From Roseococcus pinisoli (GTDB taxonomy: Bacteria > Pseudomonadota > Alphaproteobacteria > Acetobacterales > Acetobacteraceae), in assembly GCF_018413645.1 (NCBI RefSeq), contig NZ_JAHCDA010000001.1, positions 806,001 through 870,000 on the forward strand: DNA of 64,000 nt, in the 5' to 3' direction. Shown here in pieces: positions 26,395 to 35,203 of this stretch. Each line of letters opens with the position of its first letter. Within the stretch, counting starts at the first letter, position 1. The notes beneath the pieces were generated by a model that searched no databases, had not been told where the DNA came from, and saw nothing but the letters and a program-made list of their open reading frames with translations. Position numbers and translations under genes: made by a program.

Positions 26395-27570
26395 ATGAAG
26401 ATCACCTCGATCCGTCAGGGCGTCGTGCCGATCAGCAGTCAGATCGCCAACGCCTATATCGACTTCTCGAAGATGACGGCGAGCGTGGTCGCCATCACGA
26501 TCGAGGCCGGGGATGGCCGCCAGGCCACCGGCTACGGCTTCAACAGCAACGGGCGCTACGCCCAGCCCGGCCTGCTGGCCGAGCGCTTCATTCCCCGCCT
26601 CGAGGAGGCGGGGGAGCTCGCGGCCCATCCGGATGGCGGCTTCGACCCCATCCCGGCCTGGACCGCGATGATGAGGAACGAGAAGCCGGGCGGCCATGGC
26701 GAGCGCTCCGTCGCCGTCGGCGTGCTCGACATGGCGCTGTGGGACGCGGCGGCGAAGCTGGCGGGGCTGCCGCTGTGGAAGCTGCTGGCCAATCGCTACA
26801 ACGGCGGCAAGGCCGACGACGCGGCCTGGGTCTATGCGGCCGGCGGCTATTACCACCCGGGCAAGGACATCGACGGCCTGGTCGAGGAGATGAAGCGCTA
26901 CCTCGGCATGGGCTATTCGACCGTGAAGATGAAGATCGGCGGCTCGCCCGGCATGGCGGTGCGCGAGGCCCTGCTGCTCGACCTCGGCCGCATCGAGGCG
27001 GTGCTGAAGCTGCTGGACGGTGACGGCTCGCGCCTCTGCGTGGACGTGAACGGCCGCTTCGGCCTGCATGCCGCGCTCAGCTACGCCGCCTCGATCCAGG
27101 GCTTCGGCCTGCGCTGGTACGAGGAGCCGCTGGACCCGCTGGACTACAGCACCCATGCGACGCTGGCCGAGCAGTACGTCCCGCCCATCGCGACCGGCGA
27201 GAACCTGTTCAGCATGGTCGACGCCCGCAACCTGATCCGCCATGGCGGCCTGCGGCCGGACCGCGACATCCTGCAGATGGACCCGGCGCTCTCCTACGGG
27301 CTCGTGGAATACCTCCGCACCCTGCAGATGCTGCGCGAGCATGGCTGGAGCGCGCGGCGCTGCGTGCCGCATGGCGGCCACCAGTTCGCGCTCAACATCG
27401 CCGTCGGGCTCGGGCTGGGCGGCAACGAGAGCTATCCGGAGGTCTTCGCGCCCTTCGGCGGCTTTGCCACGGGCGTTCCGGTCCAGGACAGCCGCGTGCG
27501 GATGCCCGAGGTGCCGGGTGTGGGCTTCGAGGCCAAGAACGAACTTTACGCCGTCCTGAAGGATCTTTAA
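26395..27570 (+). CDS. tarD: D(-)-tartrate dehydratase-like enolase-superfamily enzyme
   Basis: A 391-residue protein whose sequence closely follows Bradyrhizobium japonicum D(-)-tartrate dehydratase TarD. Shared stretches include NAYIDFSKMTAS, GYGFNSNGRYAQ, MMRNEKPGGHGERSVAVG, YAAGGYYHPGK, KMKIGG (catalytic lysines near 178-180), VDVNGRF and YEEPLDPLDY (metal ligands), ATGENLF, PHGGHQ (catalytic histidine) and GLGLGGNESYPE. The enzyme removes water from D-tartrate to give oxaloacetate with magnesium. Length matches. It overlaps nothing and lies 2 bases after the CoA-transferase gene. The specificity is inferred from strong motif identity, not tested. Confidence 0.88.
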   Translation: MKITSIRQGVVPISSQIANAYIDFSKMTASVVAITIEAGDGRQATGYGFNSNGRYAQPGLLAERFIPRLEEAGELAAHPDGGFDPIPAWTAMMRNEKPGGHGERSVAVGVLDMALWDAAAKLAGLPLWKLLANRYNGGKADDAAWVYAAGGYYHPGKDIDGLVEEMKRYLGMGYSTVKMKIGGSPGMAVREALLLDLGRIEAVLKLLDGDGSRLCVDVNGRFGLHAALSYAASIQGFGLRWYEEPLDPLDYSTHATLAEQYVPPIATGENLFSMVDARNLIRHGGLRPDRDILQMDPALSYGLVEYLRTLQMLREHGWSARRCVPHGGHQFALNIAVGLGLGGNESYPEVFAPFGGFATGVPVQDSRVRMPEVPGVGFEAKNELYAVLKDL

Positions 27571-27644
27571 GGGGCCCCGCCCCTCCTTCCTCCGTCGCCT
27601 GGACCGTCAGCGGTACCCGGCAACTCGTTTTCAAGGGGAATCGA

Positions 27645-27674
27645 TCCCGCGCGATGCGCTTGCATCGCGCGGGA
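27645..27674. terminator. Perfect 13-base stem-loop after tarD
   Basis: TCCCGCGCGATGC and GCATCGCGCGGGA pair perfectly around a GCTT loop. It sits 74 bases after the tarD stop and 64 bases before the HtrA start. No T-tail follows. It may end the tarD transcript, shield an mRNA end or bind a protein. Its strength is unusual for this window. Confidence 0.5.
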
Positions 27675-27737
27675 AACTGCGCAGATCATGAAATTGAGGC
27701 CCGATTCGGGCTGCCACAGGAATTCGCCAGACATCCG

Positions 27738-28814
27738 ATGGTGCCGCTCTCCTCCCCCCATGTCAGCCGTCGGCGCGCCGTCTTCGGCGGGCTCCTTCTC
27801 CCCCCCGTTCTGGCCGGCTGCGGCACCAATGCCATCGCCCAGCGCGGCGCGACCTTCGATTTCGCCGATGTCGCCGAGCGCGTGCTGCCCGCCGTGGTCA
27901 ATATCGCCGTCTCGGGCGAGCAGACGGTGCAGCCCCCCGCCGAATTCCGCGGCACCCCCTTCGAACGCTACTTCCGCAACCGCCGCGAGCGGGTGCAGGG
28001 CGCGGGCTCCGGCTTCGTGATCGATCCCGCCGGCTATGTCGTCACCAACAACCACGTGGTCGGCAACGCCCAGCGCGTGACCATCTCCATCCAGGGCGGG
28101 CAGGAGCTCCAGGCCCGCGTGGTCGGCAGCGACGAGCTGGCCGACCTGGCCCTGCTCCGAGTCGAGAGCCGGACGCCGCTCACCGCCGTCTCCTGGGGCA
28201 GCAGCGCCGCCATGCGGGTGGGCCAGTGGGTGATGGCGGCCGGCAATCCCTTCGGCCTCGGCGGCAGCGTCACCTCGGGCATCCTCTCCGCCCGCGGCCG
28301 CGACATCGGCGCCGGCCCCTTCGACGACTTTCTGCAGACCGATGCGGCCATCAACCCCGGCAACTCCGGCGGTCCCCTCTTCAACCTCGCCGGCGAGGTC
28401 ATCGGCATCAACACGGCGATCTACTCGCCCTCCGGCGCGAATGCCGGAATCGGCTTCGCCACCCCCTCCGACCTGGCTCGTCCCGTTATCGAAACGTTGC
28501 GGCGCGACGGAAAGGTGGAGCGCGGATGGCTGGGAGTTCAGGTTCAGGACCTCGTCGCCGAGGACCCCCGATCGGGCCGCCGCGCCGTGCTGATCGCGGG
28601 GGTCGAACGCACGGGACCCGCGGGACGCGGCGGTTTGCGCGTGGGTGACGTGGTCTTCGCGGTGAATGGCGAGCGCACCGAAACCTCGCGAAGTCTGGTC
28701 CGCAGCGTCGCCGCCATCCCCCCCGGACAGACCATCCGCTTGACGGTTCTCCGCGACGGACGCACGCAGGACCTCACCCTCCAGGTGGGACGCCGGCCTC
28801 CCGGGCCTGGATGA
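27738..28814 (+). CDS. HtrA-type serine protease, lipoprotein with one PDZ domain
   Basis: A 358-residue S1C protease. A twin-arginine N-terminus (SRRRAVFGG) leads to a lipobox (VLAGCG), which predicts a lipoprotein in the cell envelope. The trypsin-like domain has its triad in NNHVVG (His), ELADLALLRV (Asp) and NPGNSGGPLF (Ser). One PDZ domain follows (GWLGVQVQD and VGDVVFAVNG), compared with two in DegP. It degrades or holds misfolded envelope proteins. The two-component genes begin 36 bases later on the same strand, which suggests the system senses envelope stress and includes this protease. Confidence 0.9.
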   Translation: MVPLSSPHVSRRRAVFGGLLLPPVLAGCGTNAIAQRGATFDFADVAERVLPAVVNIAVSGEQTVQPPAEFRGTPFERYFRNRRERVQGAGSGFVIDPAGYVVTNNHVVGNAQRVTISIQGGQELQARVVGSDELADLALLRVESRTPLTAVSWGSSAAMRVGQWVMAAGNPFGLGGSVTSGILSARGRDIGAGPFDDFLQTDAAINPGNSGGPLFNLAGEVIGINTAIYSPSGANAGIGFATPSDLARPVIETLRRDGKVERGWLGVQVQDLVAEDPRSGRRAVLIAGVERTGPAGRGGLRVGDVVFAVNGERTETSRSLVRSVAAIPPGQTIRLTVLRDGRTQDLTLQVGRRPPGPG

Positions 28815-28850
28815 GATTACGGCCGGTCCAGATCGAAGGACCCAAGTGAC

Positions 28851-29534
28851 ATGATGCGCATCCTTCTGGTGGAGGACGATGTCGAGGTGGCCCGCTTCGT
28901 GAAGAAGGGGTTGCAGGAGGCCGGGCATACGGTGGAGCACGCGTCCAATGGACGCGACGGGCTCTTCCTCGCGGCCTCCGAATCCTTCGACATGCTGGTG
29001 CTGGACCGGATGCTCCCGGGCGGCGTCGACGGCGTCCGCCTTGTCGAGACGCTGCGACAGCAGGGCAACCGCTCCCCCGTGCTCTTCCTCTCGGCCCTGT
29101 CGGCCGTGGACGAGCGGGTGAAGGGCCTCAAGGCCGGCGGCGACGACTACCTGGTGAAGCCCTTCGCCTTCGCCGAGCTCCTGGCGCGGGTCGAGGCGCT
29201 GGGCCGCCGCCCTTCCTCCGAGGCGCCGGTCACCAAGCTCAAGGTCGCCGACCTCGAGCTCGACCTGCTCTCGCGCACGGTGACGCGCAGCGGCCGCAAG
29301 ATCGACGTGCAGCCGCGCGAGTTCCGCCTGCTGGAGCACCTGATGCGCCATGCCGGCCAGGTGGTGACGCGCACCATGCTGCTGGAGAAGGTGTGGGACT
29401 ATCACTTCGACCCGCAGACCAACGTGATCGACGTGCATGTGAGCCGCCTGCGCCAGAAGCTCGACAAGGGCTTCGACAAGCCGTTGATCCATACGGTGCG
29501 CAACGCGGGCTACATGATCCGGGCCGAGGGGTGA
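28851..29534 (+). CDS. OmpR-family response regulator
   Basis: A 227-residue DNA-binding response regulator. The receiver has the acidic pair LLVEDDVEVARFVKKGLQ, the phospho-acceptor aspartate in MLVLDRMLPGG, and the lysine in YLVKPFAFAE. The C-terminal winged helix begins near residue 130, with ELDLLSRTVTRSGRKI and VIDVHVSRLRQKLDKG followed by HTVRNAGYMIRAEG. It follows the HtrA gene by 36 bases and is followed 37 bases later by a sensor kinase, so the three form an operon. Envelope stress is the likely theme, by context. Confidence 0.94.
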   Translation: MMRILLVEDDVEVARFVKKGLQEAGHTVEHASNGRDGLFLAASESFDMLVLDRMLPGGVDGVRLVETLRQQGNRSPVLFLSALSAVDERVKGLKAGGDDYLVKPFAFAELLARVEALGRRPSSEAPVTKLKVADLELDLLSRTVTRSGRKIDVQPREFRLLEHLMRHAGQVVTRTMLLEKVWDYHFDPQTNVIDVHVSRLRQKLDKGFDKPLIHTVRNAGYMIRAEG

Positions 29535-29571
29535 GGGGCACGGGCCAAGGCCCCGCCGCCCGGCCGGGACC

Positions 29572-30981
29572 ATGAGCGACGCGCCGCGGCTCCCCGGCCT
29601 CCGCCCGACACCGCCCCGGCTGCTCCAATCCGCCGGCTTCCGCTTCGCGCTGCTCTTCATCGCGATCTACTCCGTCGCGGCCAGCTTCCTGGTGGCCGTG
29701 CTCTGGTGGGCGACGGCGGGCGCGCTGGACCGGCAGACCATCGCTTCCATCCGCACCGATGCCTCCACCCTCGTGGAGCGCTTCCGCGAATCGGGGACGC
29801 CGGGCCTCGTCGAGGCCATCGAGGAGCGTCTCGCCCTCGATGCACAGAACGAGACGATCTACCTGTTGGTGGCCGCGGACGGCCGCCGCCTCGCCGGCAA
29901 CCTGCGCGACTGGCCGACCGCCATCGGCGAGGACGGCACCTGGTTCCGCACCCGCATCCAGCATGATGGCGGGGTGGCGGAGGCGCGCGTCCATCGCCGC
30001 GACCTGCCGGGCCTGAGGCTGCTGGTCGGCCGGGACGAGAGCGAGCGCGTGCAGCTGCGCCTGCTGCTGACCGAAGGCGTGGCCTGGTCCCTCGGCGCCG
30101 TGCTGATCTTCGCCGGCCTCGGCGCCGCGCTGATCCGCCGCGCCCTGCAGGCGCGCATGCGCCCCGCGGTCGCGACCGCACTGGGCATCGCCGGCGGCGA
30201 CCTCTCGCACCGGGTACCGCTCTCCGGCCAGGGCGACGAGTTCGACCGGCTGGGCGCCACCATGAACGACATGCTGGACCGCATCGCCTCGCTCATGGCC
30301 GGGCTGCGCGGCGTCTCGGACGCCATCGCGCATGACCTGCGCACACCCATCGCCCGCGCCCGCGCCAAGCTCGAGGAGAGCCTCAACACGGCCGCCGGCG
30401 AGGCCGAGCTGCGGGCCGCAATGGAGGAAGGCATCGCCGACCTCGACAATATCAGCCGCGTCTTCCAGGCCCTCCTGCGCATCGCCGAGGCCGAGGCCGG
30501 CGCCCGCCGCGCCGCCTTCGCGCCGCTCGACCTGCCCGAGGTGCTGCGCGACGCGGCGGAATTCTACGAGGCCATGGCCGAGGCGCATGAGCAGCGGCTG
30601 GAGACGGACCTGCCGGAGCATCTGGCGCATGTCGTGGGCGATCGGGACCTGCTGCTGCAGGCCGTGGCCAACCTGCTCGACAATGCGATCAAGTTCACCC
30701 CGCCCGGTGGCGTGATCCGCCTGGAAGCGCGGGACACCGGCGCGCGCATCGAGGTCGCGGTCAGCGATTCGGGCCCGGGCCTGCCGCCGCAGGACCGCGC
30801 GCAGGCGCTGGACCGCTTCTACCGCGCCGATTCCTCGCGCCATCTGCCAGGCTCCGGCCTCGGCCTCTCGCTGGTCCGGGCCGTGGCGCAGCTGCATGGC
30901 GGCGAGGCGGTATTGCTGGATGCGATGCCGGGGGCGGATCCGCCGGGGCTGCGCGTGGTGATCAGCCTCGCGAAGCTCTGA
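29572..30981 (+). CDS. Sensor histidine kinase partner of the OmpR regulator
   Basis: A 469-residue membrane kinase. Two membrane helices (FALLFIAIYSVAASFLVAVL near 25-45 and ALIRRALQ preceded by VLIFAGLG) enclose a periplasmic sensor of about 130 residues. A HAMP domain follows, and the phospho-acceptor histidine lies in AIAHDLRTPIARARAKLEES. The ATPase domain has the N box NLLDNAIKFTP, then GPGLPPQDR and GSGLGLSLVRAVAQLHGG. It resembles the QseC/EnvZ-like HPK group. A small exported protein follows. The signal sensed is not shown by the sequence. Confidence 0.92.
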   Translation: MSDAPRLPGLRPTPPRLLQSAGFRFALLFIAIYSVAASFLVAVLWWATAGALDRQTIASIRTDASTLVERFRESGTPGLVEAIEERLALDAQNETIYLLVAADGRRLAGNLRDWPTAIGEDGTWFRTRIQHDGGVAEARVHRRDLPGLRLLVGRDESERVQLRLLLTEGVAWSLGAVLIFAGLGAALIRRALQARMRPAVATALGIAGGDLSHRVPLSGQGDEFDRLGATMNDMLDRIASLMAGLRGVSDAIAHDLRTPIARARAKLEESLNTAAGEAELRAAMEEGIADLDNISRVFQALLRIAEAEAGARRAAFAPLDLPEVLRDAAEFYEAMAEAHEQRLETDLPEHLAHVVGDRDLLLQAVANLLDNAIKFTPPGGVIRLEARDTGARIEVAVSDSGPGLPPQDRAQALDRFYRADSSRHLPGSGLGLSLVRAVAQLHGGEAVLLDAMPGADPPGLRVVISLAKL

Positions 30982-31051
30982 GGCCCGCCATGGAGAAGGC
31001 TTCACGGCAGGCCCACCCGGAGGAGACACCCGGGCGGGCATCAACGGGGAC

Positions 31052-31318
31052 ATGCATTGGCTGTTCTCCCTGCCGGTTTCCGCGCTCGCCATCATCCCCA
31101 TCCAGGCGGAGCGCCCTTTGCGGGTGACGACGGACGGCGCCGAATACTGCCAGACGCTGGTCCTGCGCCTGGCCGCCTCGCCCAATGCCACGGCCGAGCT
31201 GCCGCGCTTCCTGGGGGAGGAGGGCCGGCACCTCTGCGCCAATGGCCGCTATCGCGCCGGCATCGCGAAGCTGCGCCGCGCGCTTCGCGCTGCCACGGCG
31301 GAACAGCGCGGCGGCTGA
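31052..31318 (+). CDS. Small exported protein of unknown function
   Basis: The 88-residue frame starts MHWLFSLPVSALAIIPIQAE, a signal peptide with IQA as the likely cleavage region. The mature part contains two cysteines (YCQT and LCAN) that could form a disulfide and a basic helix (YRAGIAKLRRALRAA). No named domain is recognised. It follows the sensor kinase gene by 70 bases on the same strand and may belong to its operon. Codon use is like its neighbours. A frame of this size could be by chance, so confidence is moderate. Confidence 0.55.
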   Translation: MHWLFSLPVSALAIIPIQAERPLRVTTDGAEYCQTLVLRLAASPNATAELPRFLGEEGRHLCANGRYRAGIAKLRRALRAATAEQRGG

Positions 31319-31354
31319 CTCCCCAATTCGCTGCGGGTGGCGCAGGCTGAGCGG

Positions 31355-32500
31355 ATGTCCGCGCGCCACAACCTGACCGCCGCCTTCGCCGGGGCGGCCG
31401 CCACCTGCGCCGGCAACGGAATCGCCCGCTTCGCCTTCGTGCCGCTCTTCCCCGCGCTGGTCTCGGCTGGCTGGGTCAGCGGGGCCGAGGCCGGGGCGCT
31501 GGGGGCCGCCAACCTCGCCGGCTACCTGCTGGGCGCGCTCGGCGGCCCGATGGCGGGGCGGCGCCTGGGCACGCGAAACGCGATGGGCGCGGGCATGGCC
31601 ATGCTGGTCGCCTCGCTGCTGCTCTGCGCCCTGCCGGGCGGCGCGCTCTGGCTGCTGCCCTGGCGCTTCCTGGCGGGGATAGGGGCCGGGGTGCTCATGT
31701 CGCTGGCCGGCCCCGCGGCCCAGCGCGCGGCACCACCCTCGCTGCGCGGCAGGGCCTCGGGCATCGTGATGAGTGGCGTCGCCATCGGGATCGGCGCCGG
31801 CGCGCTGGCGGTGCCGGCGCTGCTGGTCCTGGGGCCGAGCGCGGCGTGGCTCGGCCTCGCCGCCCTCGTCGCCGGGCTCTGGTTCTTCGCGCAGCCGCGC
31901 TTCCCGGCCGATCCCGGGGGGCGGAGCCCGGGCGGCAGGCCGCCGCTCATGCCTTTCCTGCTGCTGGCCTATACGCTTTCCGGCGCCGGGCTGGTGCCGC
32001 ACATGATCTACCTCGCCGACTATGCCGCGCGCGGCTTCGGCCTGGGCGTGACGGTGGGCAGCGGCATCTGGCTGCTCTTCGGCATCGGCGGGCTGACGGG
32101 GACCATGCTGGGGGGATGGGCGGCCGACCGGATCGGAGGCCCGGTCTCAGCCCGGCTCTGGCTCGGCGTGCAGGTGGCCGCGCTCGGGCTGGCGCTGGTG
32201 CCCTGGTGGCCGGCGCTGCTGCTCTCCGCGCTGGCGGCGGGCTTCGCCGCCGTCGGCATCTCGGCCGTCACCCTGGCCTGGGCGCGGGAGGTGGCGGGGC
32301 CGGCGGCCGGCATCCTCTGGGTCCGGGCAACGGTGGGCTTCGCCGTGGCGCAGGCGGCCTCGGGCTTCGGCTTCGCCGCGGTCTTCGGCGCGACGGGCGA
32401 GAGCCATCACGCGGTGTTCCTGGGCGGGCTGTTCTTCTCCGTGCTCGGCCTCGCCGCCACGCTGGCGCCGCATCACGCCGGGGCGCGGCGCGAGGCCTGA
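31355..32500 (+). CDS. YbfB/YjiJ-type MFS transporter
   Basis: A 381-residue membrane protein with about 12 helices. The start AAATCAGNGIARFAFVPLFP is the signature of the YbfB/YjiJ group. Later segments include the charged turn GRRLGTRNAM, the helix GVLMSLAGPAAQRAAPPSLR and GRASGIVMSGVAIGIGAGAL. ATG 31355 is chosen; a GTG at 31337 would add 6 residues with no better ribosome site. Function in this family is unknown and substrate is not predictable. It ends 77 bases before the SDR gene. Confidence 0.82.
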   Translation: MSARHNLTAAFAGAAATCAGNGIARFAFVPLFPALVSAGWVSGAEAGALGAANLAGYLLGALGGPMAGRRLGTRNAMGAGMAMLVASLLLCALPGGALWLLPWRFLAGIGAGVLMSLAGPAAQRAAPPSLRGRASGIVMSGVAIGIGAGALAVPALLVLGPSAAWLGLAALVAGLWFFAQPRFPADPGGRSPGGRPPLMPFLLLAYTLSGAGLVPHMIYLADYAARGFGLGVTVGSGIWLLFGIGGLTGTMLGGWAADRIGGPVSARLWLGVQVAALGLALVPWWPALLLSALAAGFAAVGISAVTLAWAREVAGPAAGILWVRATVGFAVAQAASGFGFAAVFGATGESHHAVFLGGLFFSVLGLAATLAPHHAGARREA

Positions 32501-32577
32501 GCAACCTTCCCAGCCGAGGATTGCCGGCACGGCCCGGGCTGTGCAGGCTGGCCGCCGTTTCCTGACGGAGTGAAGCC

Positions 32578-33336
32578 ATGCCCGAAGCCTCCCGCGTTGT
32601 TCTCGTCACTGGCGCTGCCTCGGGCATCGGTGCGGCCTGCTGCCGGGCCCTGGCCGGCCCCGGCACCTCGCTGCTGATCCACACGCGCCAGAGCGTCGAG
32701 AAGGCGGAGCAGGTGGCCGCCGAGGTCCGTGCCAAGGGCGCCCTGGCCGAGGTGATCCTGGGCGACATCGGCGAGACCGACGTGCCGGCCGCCCTGGTGG
32801 CGCGGGCGCAGCAGGCCTTCGGCGGGCTGGACGTGGTGATCGCCAATGCGGGCTTCGCGGACAAGACGCCGGTCACGCAGATCGACGACGCGCAGTTCGC
32901 CCGCAGCCTGGACACCATCCTCTGGGGCTTCATGCGCCTGGCGCGCGCCGCCGTGCCGGCGATGACCGACCGCAGCTCGCCGCGCATCATCGCCATCTCC
33001 TCCTTCGTGGCGCATGCCTTCCGCAAGGGCGTCACGACCTTCCCGGCCAGCGCGGCCGCCAAGGCGGCGGTCGAGGCGCTGGTGCGCGCCCTGGCGGTGG
33101 AAACGGGCCCCGCCGGCATCACGGTGAATGCCGTGGCCCCCGGCTTCACGCGCAAGGATCCCGGCGCGCATGCCGCCTATAGCGAGGAGCAGTGGAGGCA
33201 GGTGGTGGCCAATATCCCGCTGGGCCGCCTCGGCACGCCGGACGACGTGGCCGCCATGGTCGCCTTCCTCGCCTCGCCCGCCGCGGAATACGTAACGGGC
33301 CAGGTGATCCACGTGAATGGCGGGCTGGTGGGCTAG
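32578..33336 (+). CDS. Short-chain dehydrogenase/reductase-fold protein without the catalytic tyrosine
   Basis: A 252-residue Rossmann protein with VLVTGAASGIGAACCRAL (cofactor site), VVIANAGFADKTP and the end AEYVTGQVIHVNGGLVG. The serine of the triad is present (IIAISSFVAHA). At the usual YxxxK position the sequence reads ASAAAKAAVEALVRAL, so serine replaces tyrosine while the lysine stays. Codons around 33050 confirm this reading. It is therefore probably not a normal NAD(P)-dependent reductase, although the cofactor fold seems complete. It could bind cofactor as a regulator or use another acid. A sequencing error here would need several bases. Confidence 0.86.
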   Translation: MPEASRVVLVTGAASGIGAACCRALAGPGTSLLIHTRQSVEKAEQVAAEVRAKGALAEVILGDIGETDVPAALVARAQQAFGGLDVVIANAGFADKTPVTQIDDAQFARSLDTILWGFMRLARAAVPAMTDRSSPRIIAISSFVAHAFRKGVTTFPASAAAKAAVEALVRALAVETGPAGITVNAVAPGFTRKDPGAHAAYSEEQWRQVVANIPLGRLGTPDDVAAMVAFLASPAAEYVTGQVIHVNGGLVG

Positions 33337-33361
33337 GAAATTTCCCGGCCGGAGGCGGGCC

Positions 33362-35203
33362 TCAGCCCTCCTTCTGGCCGAACCGCTCCACGAGCTCGGC
33401 GATCACCGCCGGGTCGCTCTGCTCCATCACCCGGCGGGCGAAGCGCGCGCAGTCGTCGATGTCGAGGCTGCGCACCGCCTGCTTCACGCGGGGAATGGAG
33501 CTGGCATTCATCGAGAGGCTGCGCAGGCCGAGGCCGAGCAGCAGCGGCACCAGCTTCGCGTTCCCCGCCATCTCGCCGCAGACGCTGACCGGCATGCGCA
33601 GGCGCAGCGCGGCCTCGACGGCGAATTGCATGAGGCGCAGCACCGCGGGGTGCAGCGGGTCGTAGAGATGCGCCACGTCGATCTCGGCGCGATCCACGGC
33701 CAGCGTGTACATGGCGAGGTCGTTGGTGCCGATCGCGAAGAAATCCGCCTCCAGCGCGATGGCATCGGCGGCCAGCGCGGCCCCCGGCGTCTCGATCATG
33801 GCGCCGAGCGGCGGCAGCTTCTCGGGCAGCGTCTCGCCGCGGCGGCGCAGGCGGCGGGCGACGCGCTCGTAGATCTCCCGCGCGGCCGCGACCTCCCTCG
33901 GCACCGTGACCATGGGCAGCAGGATGCGGACATTGCCCAGATGCGCGACGCGCAGGATGGCGGCGAACTGCTCCTCGAGCAGCTCCGGCTTCTTCAGCAG
34001 CAGCCGGATGCCCCGCAGGCCGAGCGCGGGGTTGGGCCCCGTCGGCACCGGCACGCCCTGGGCCAGGGCCTCCATGTCCTTCTCGCCGCCCCAGTCCAGG
34101 ACGCGGATGGTCACGGGGTCCTGCCCCATGGCCTCGACGATCAGGCGATAGGCCTCGACCTGCGCGTCCTCGTCCGGGAGGTCCTCCCGGTTCATGAAGA
34201 GGAACTCGGTGCGCAGCAGGCCGATGCCCTGGGCGCCGGCCTGGGCGATGAGCGGCAGCTCGGCGGGAATCTCGAGATTGGCGTGGAGCTCGACCTGCTG
34301 GCCGTCCGTGGTCTCGGCGGGCAGGCGCCGCAGCTTGCCGAGTCGCGCGCGCTCCTTCGCCTGGGCGGCGAGGCCTTCCTTCGCCGCGGCCAGGGCCTCG
34401 GCGGTGGGGTGCAGCGTGATGCGGCCGGCTCCGCCGTCGAGCACGGCCTGGTCGCCGCGCCGCGCGGCCGCGGTCAGCCCGGGGCAGCCGAGCACGGCCG
34501 GGATGCCGAGCGCACGCAGCATGATGGCGGTATGGCCATCGGCCCCGCCCTCCTCGGTCGCGACGGCGGCGACGCGGCCGGGCTCGAGCAGCGCGGCGTC
34601 GGCCGGGGTCAGCTCGTCGCAGATGAGGATGGCGCCGACCGGCACGCCCTTGAGACTGCGGAAGGGCGTCGCGGTCAGGTTGCGCACGAGGCGGCGGGCG
34701 ATTTCGCGCACCTCGCCGGCGCGGCGGTTCAGCCCGGACTTGTCGTCGTCCTTGGCGGCGAGGATGAGGGTGGCGATGGCCTCGGCCTCGTCCTGCACGG
34801 CCGTCTCGGCGGAGAGGAGCTCCTCGCCGATCCGCTTGCGGGCGCCGCGCAGCAGCCGCGAATTGCCGAGCATGAGGATATAGGCGTCGAGCAGCGGCTC
34901 GAGCTCCTCCTGCGCCTCCTCGGGCAGGACGGAGAGGCGCGTCTTGAGCTTGCCCACCTGCTTGCGGGAGAAGGCGGCGGCATCGGTGAGGCGCTGTCGC
35001 TCGGCCTCGACATTGCTCTCGGCGATGCTGCGCCGGGCGGCCTCGGCCGGTGCCTCGGTCGTGTCGTAGATCTGGCCGATGACGATGCCGGGCGAGACGG
35101 GAATGCCGCTGAGACGGTGCTCGCTGGCCCGGTGGGGAAGCGTCTTGGCGCGCGCGGGCTCCGCGCGCTTGGAATCGGGCTTGGCGGGCCCCTCAGTCTT
35201 CAT
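33362..35203 (-). CDS. ptsP: PTS enzyme I (phosphoenolpyruvate-protein phosphotransferase)
   Basis: The 613-residue protein has the whole enzyme I architecture. N-terminal residues 30-165 form the HPr-binding helical domain. The swivelling domain carries the active histidine in GGADGHTAIMLRALGIPAVL. The C-terminal TIM barrel has IGLLRTEFLFMNRE, LPMVTVPREV and FFAIGTNDLAMYTLAVDR, with SVCGEMAGN containing the catalytic cysteine. It takes phosphate from PEP and passes it to HPr. There is no GAF domain, unlike PtsP of the nitrogen PTS. It overlaps the HPr gene by 11 bases and ends the operon. No EIIB or EIIC is nearby. Confidence 0.94.
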   Translation of the reverse strand: MKTEGPAKPDSKRAEPARAKTLPHRASEHRLSGIPVSPGIVIGQIYDTTEAPAEAARRSIAESNVEAERQRLTDAAAFSRKQVGKLKTRLSVLPEEAQEELEPLLDAYILMLGNSRLLRGARKRIGEELLSAETAVQDEAEAIATLILAAKDDDKSGLNRRAGEVREIARRLVRNLTATPFRSLKGVPVGAILICDELTPADAALLEPGRVAAVATEEGGADGHTAIMLRALGIPAVLGCPGLTAAARRGDQAVLDGGAGRITLHPTAEALAAAKEGLAAQAKERARLGKLRRLPAETTDGQQVELHANLEIPAELPLIAQAGAQGIGLLRTEFLFMNREDLPDEDAQVEAYRLIVEAMGQDPVTIRVLDWGGEKDMEALAQGVPVPTGPNPALGLRGIRLLLKKPELLEEQFAAILRVAHLGNVRILLPMVTVPREVAAAREIYERVARRLRRRGETLPEKLPPLGAMIETPGAALAADAIALEADFFAIGTNDLAMYTLAVDRAEIDVAHLYDPLHPAVLRLMQFAVEAALRLRMPVSVCGEMAGNAKLVPLLLGLGLRSLSMNASSIPRVKQAVRSLDIDDCARFARRVMEQSDPAVIAELVERFGQKEG

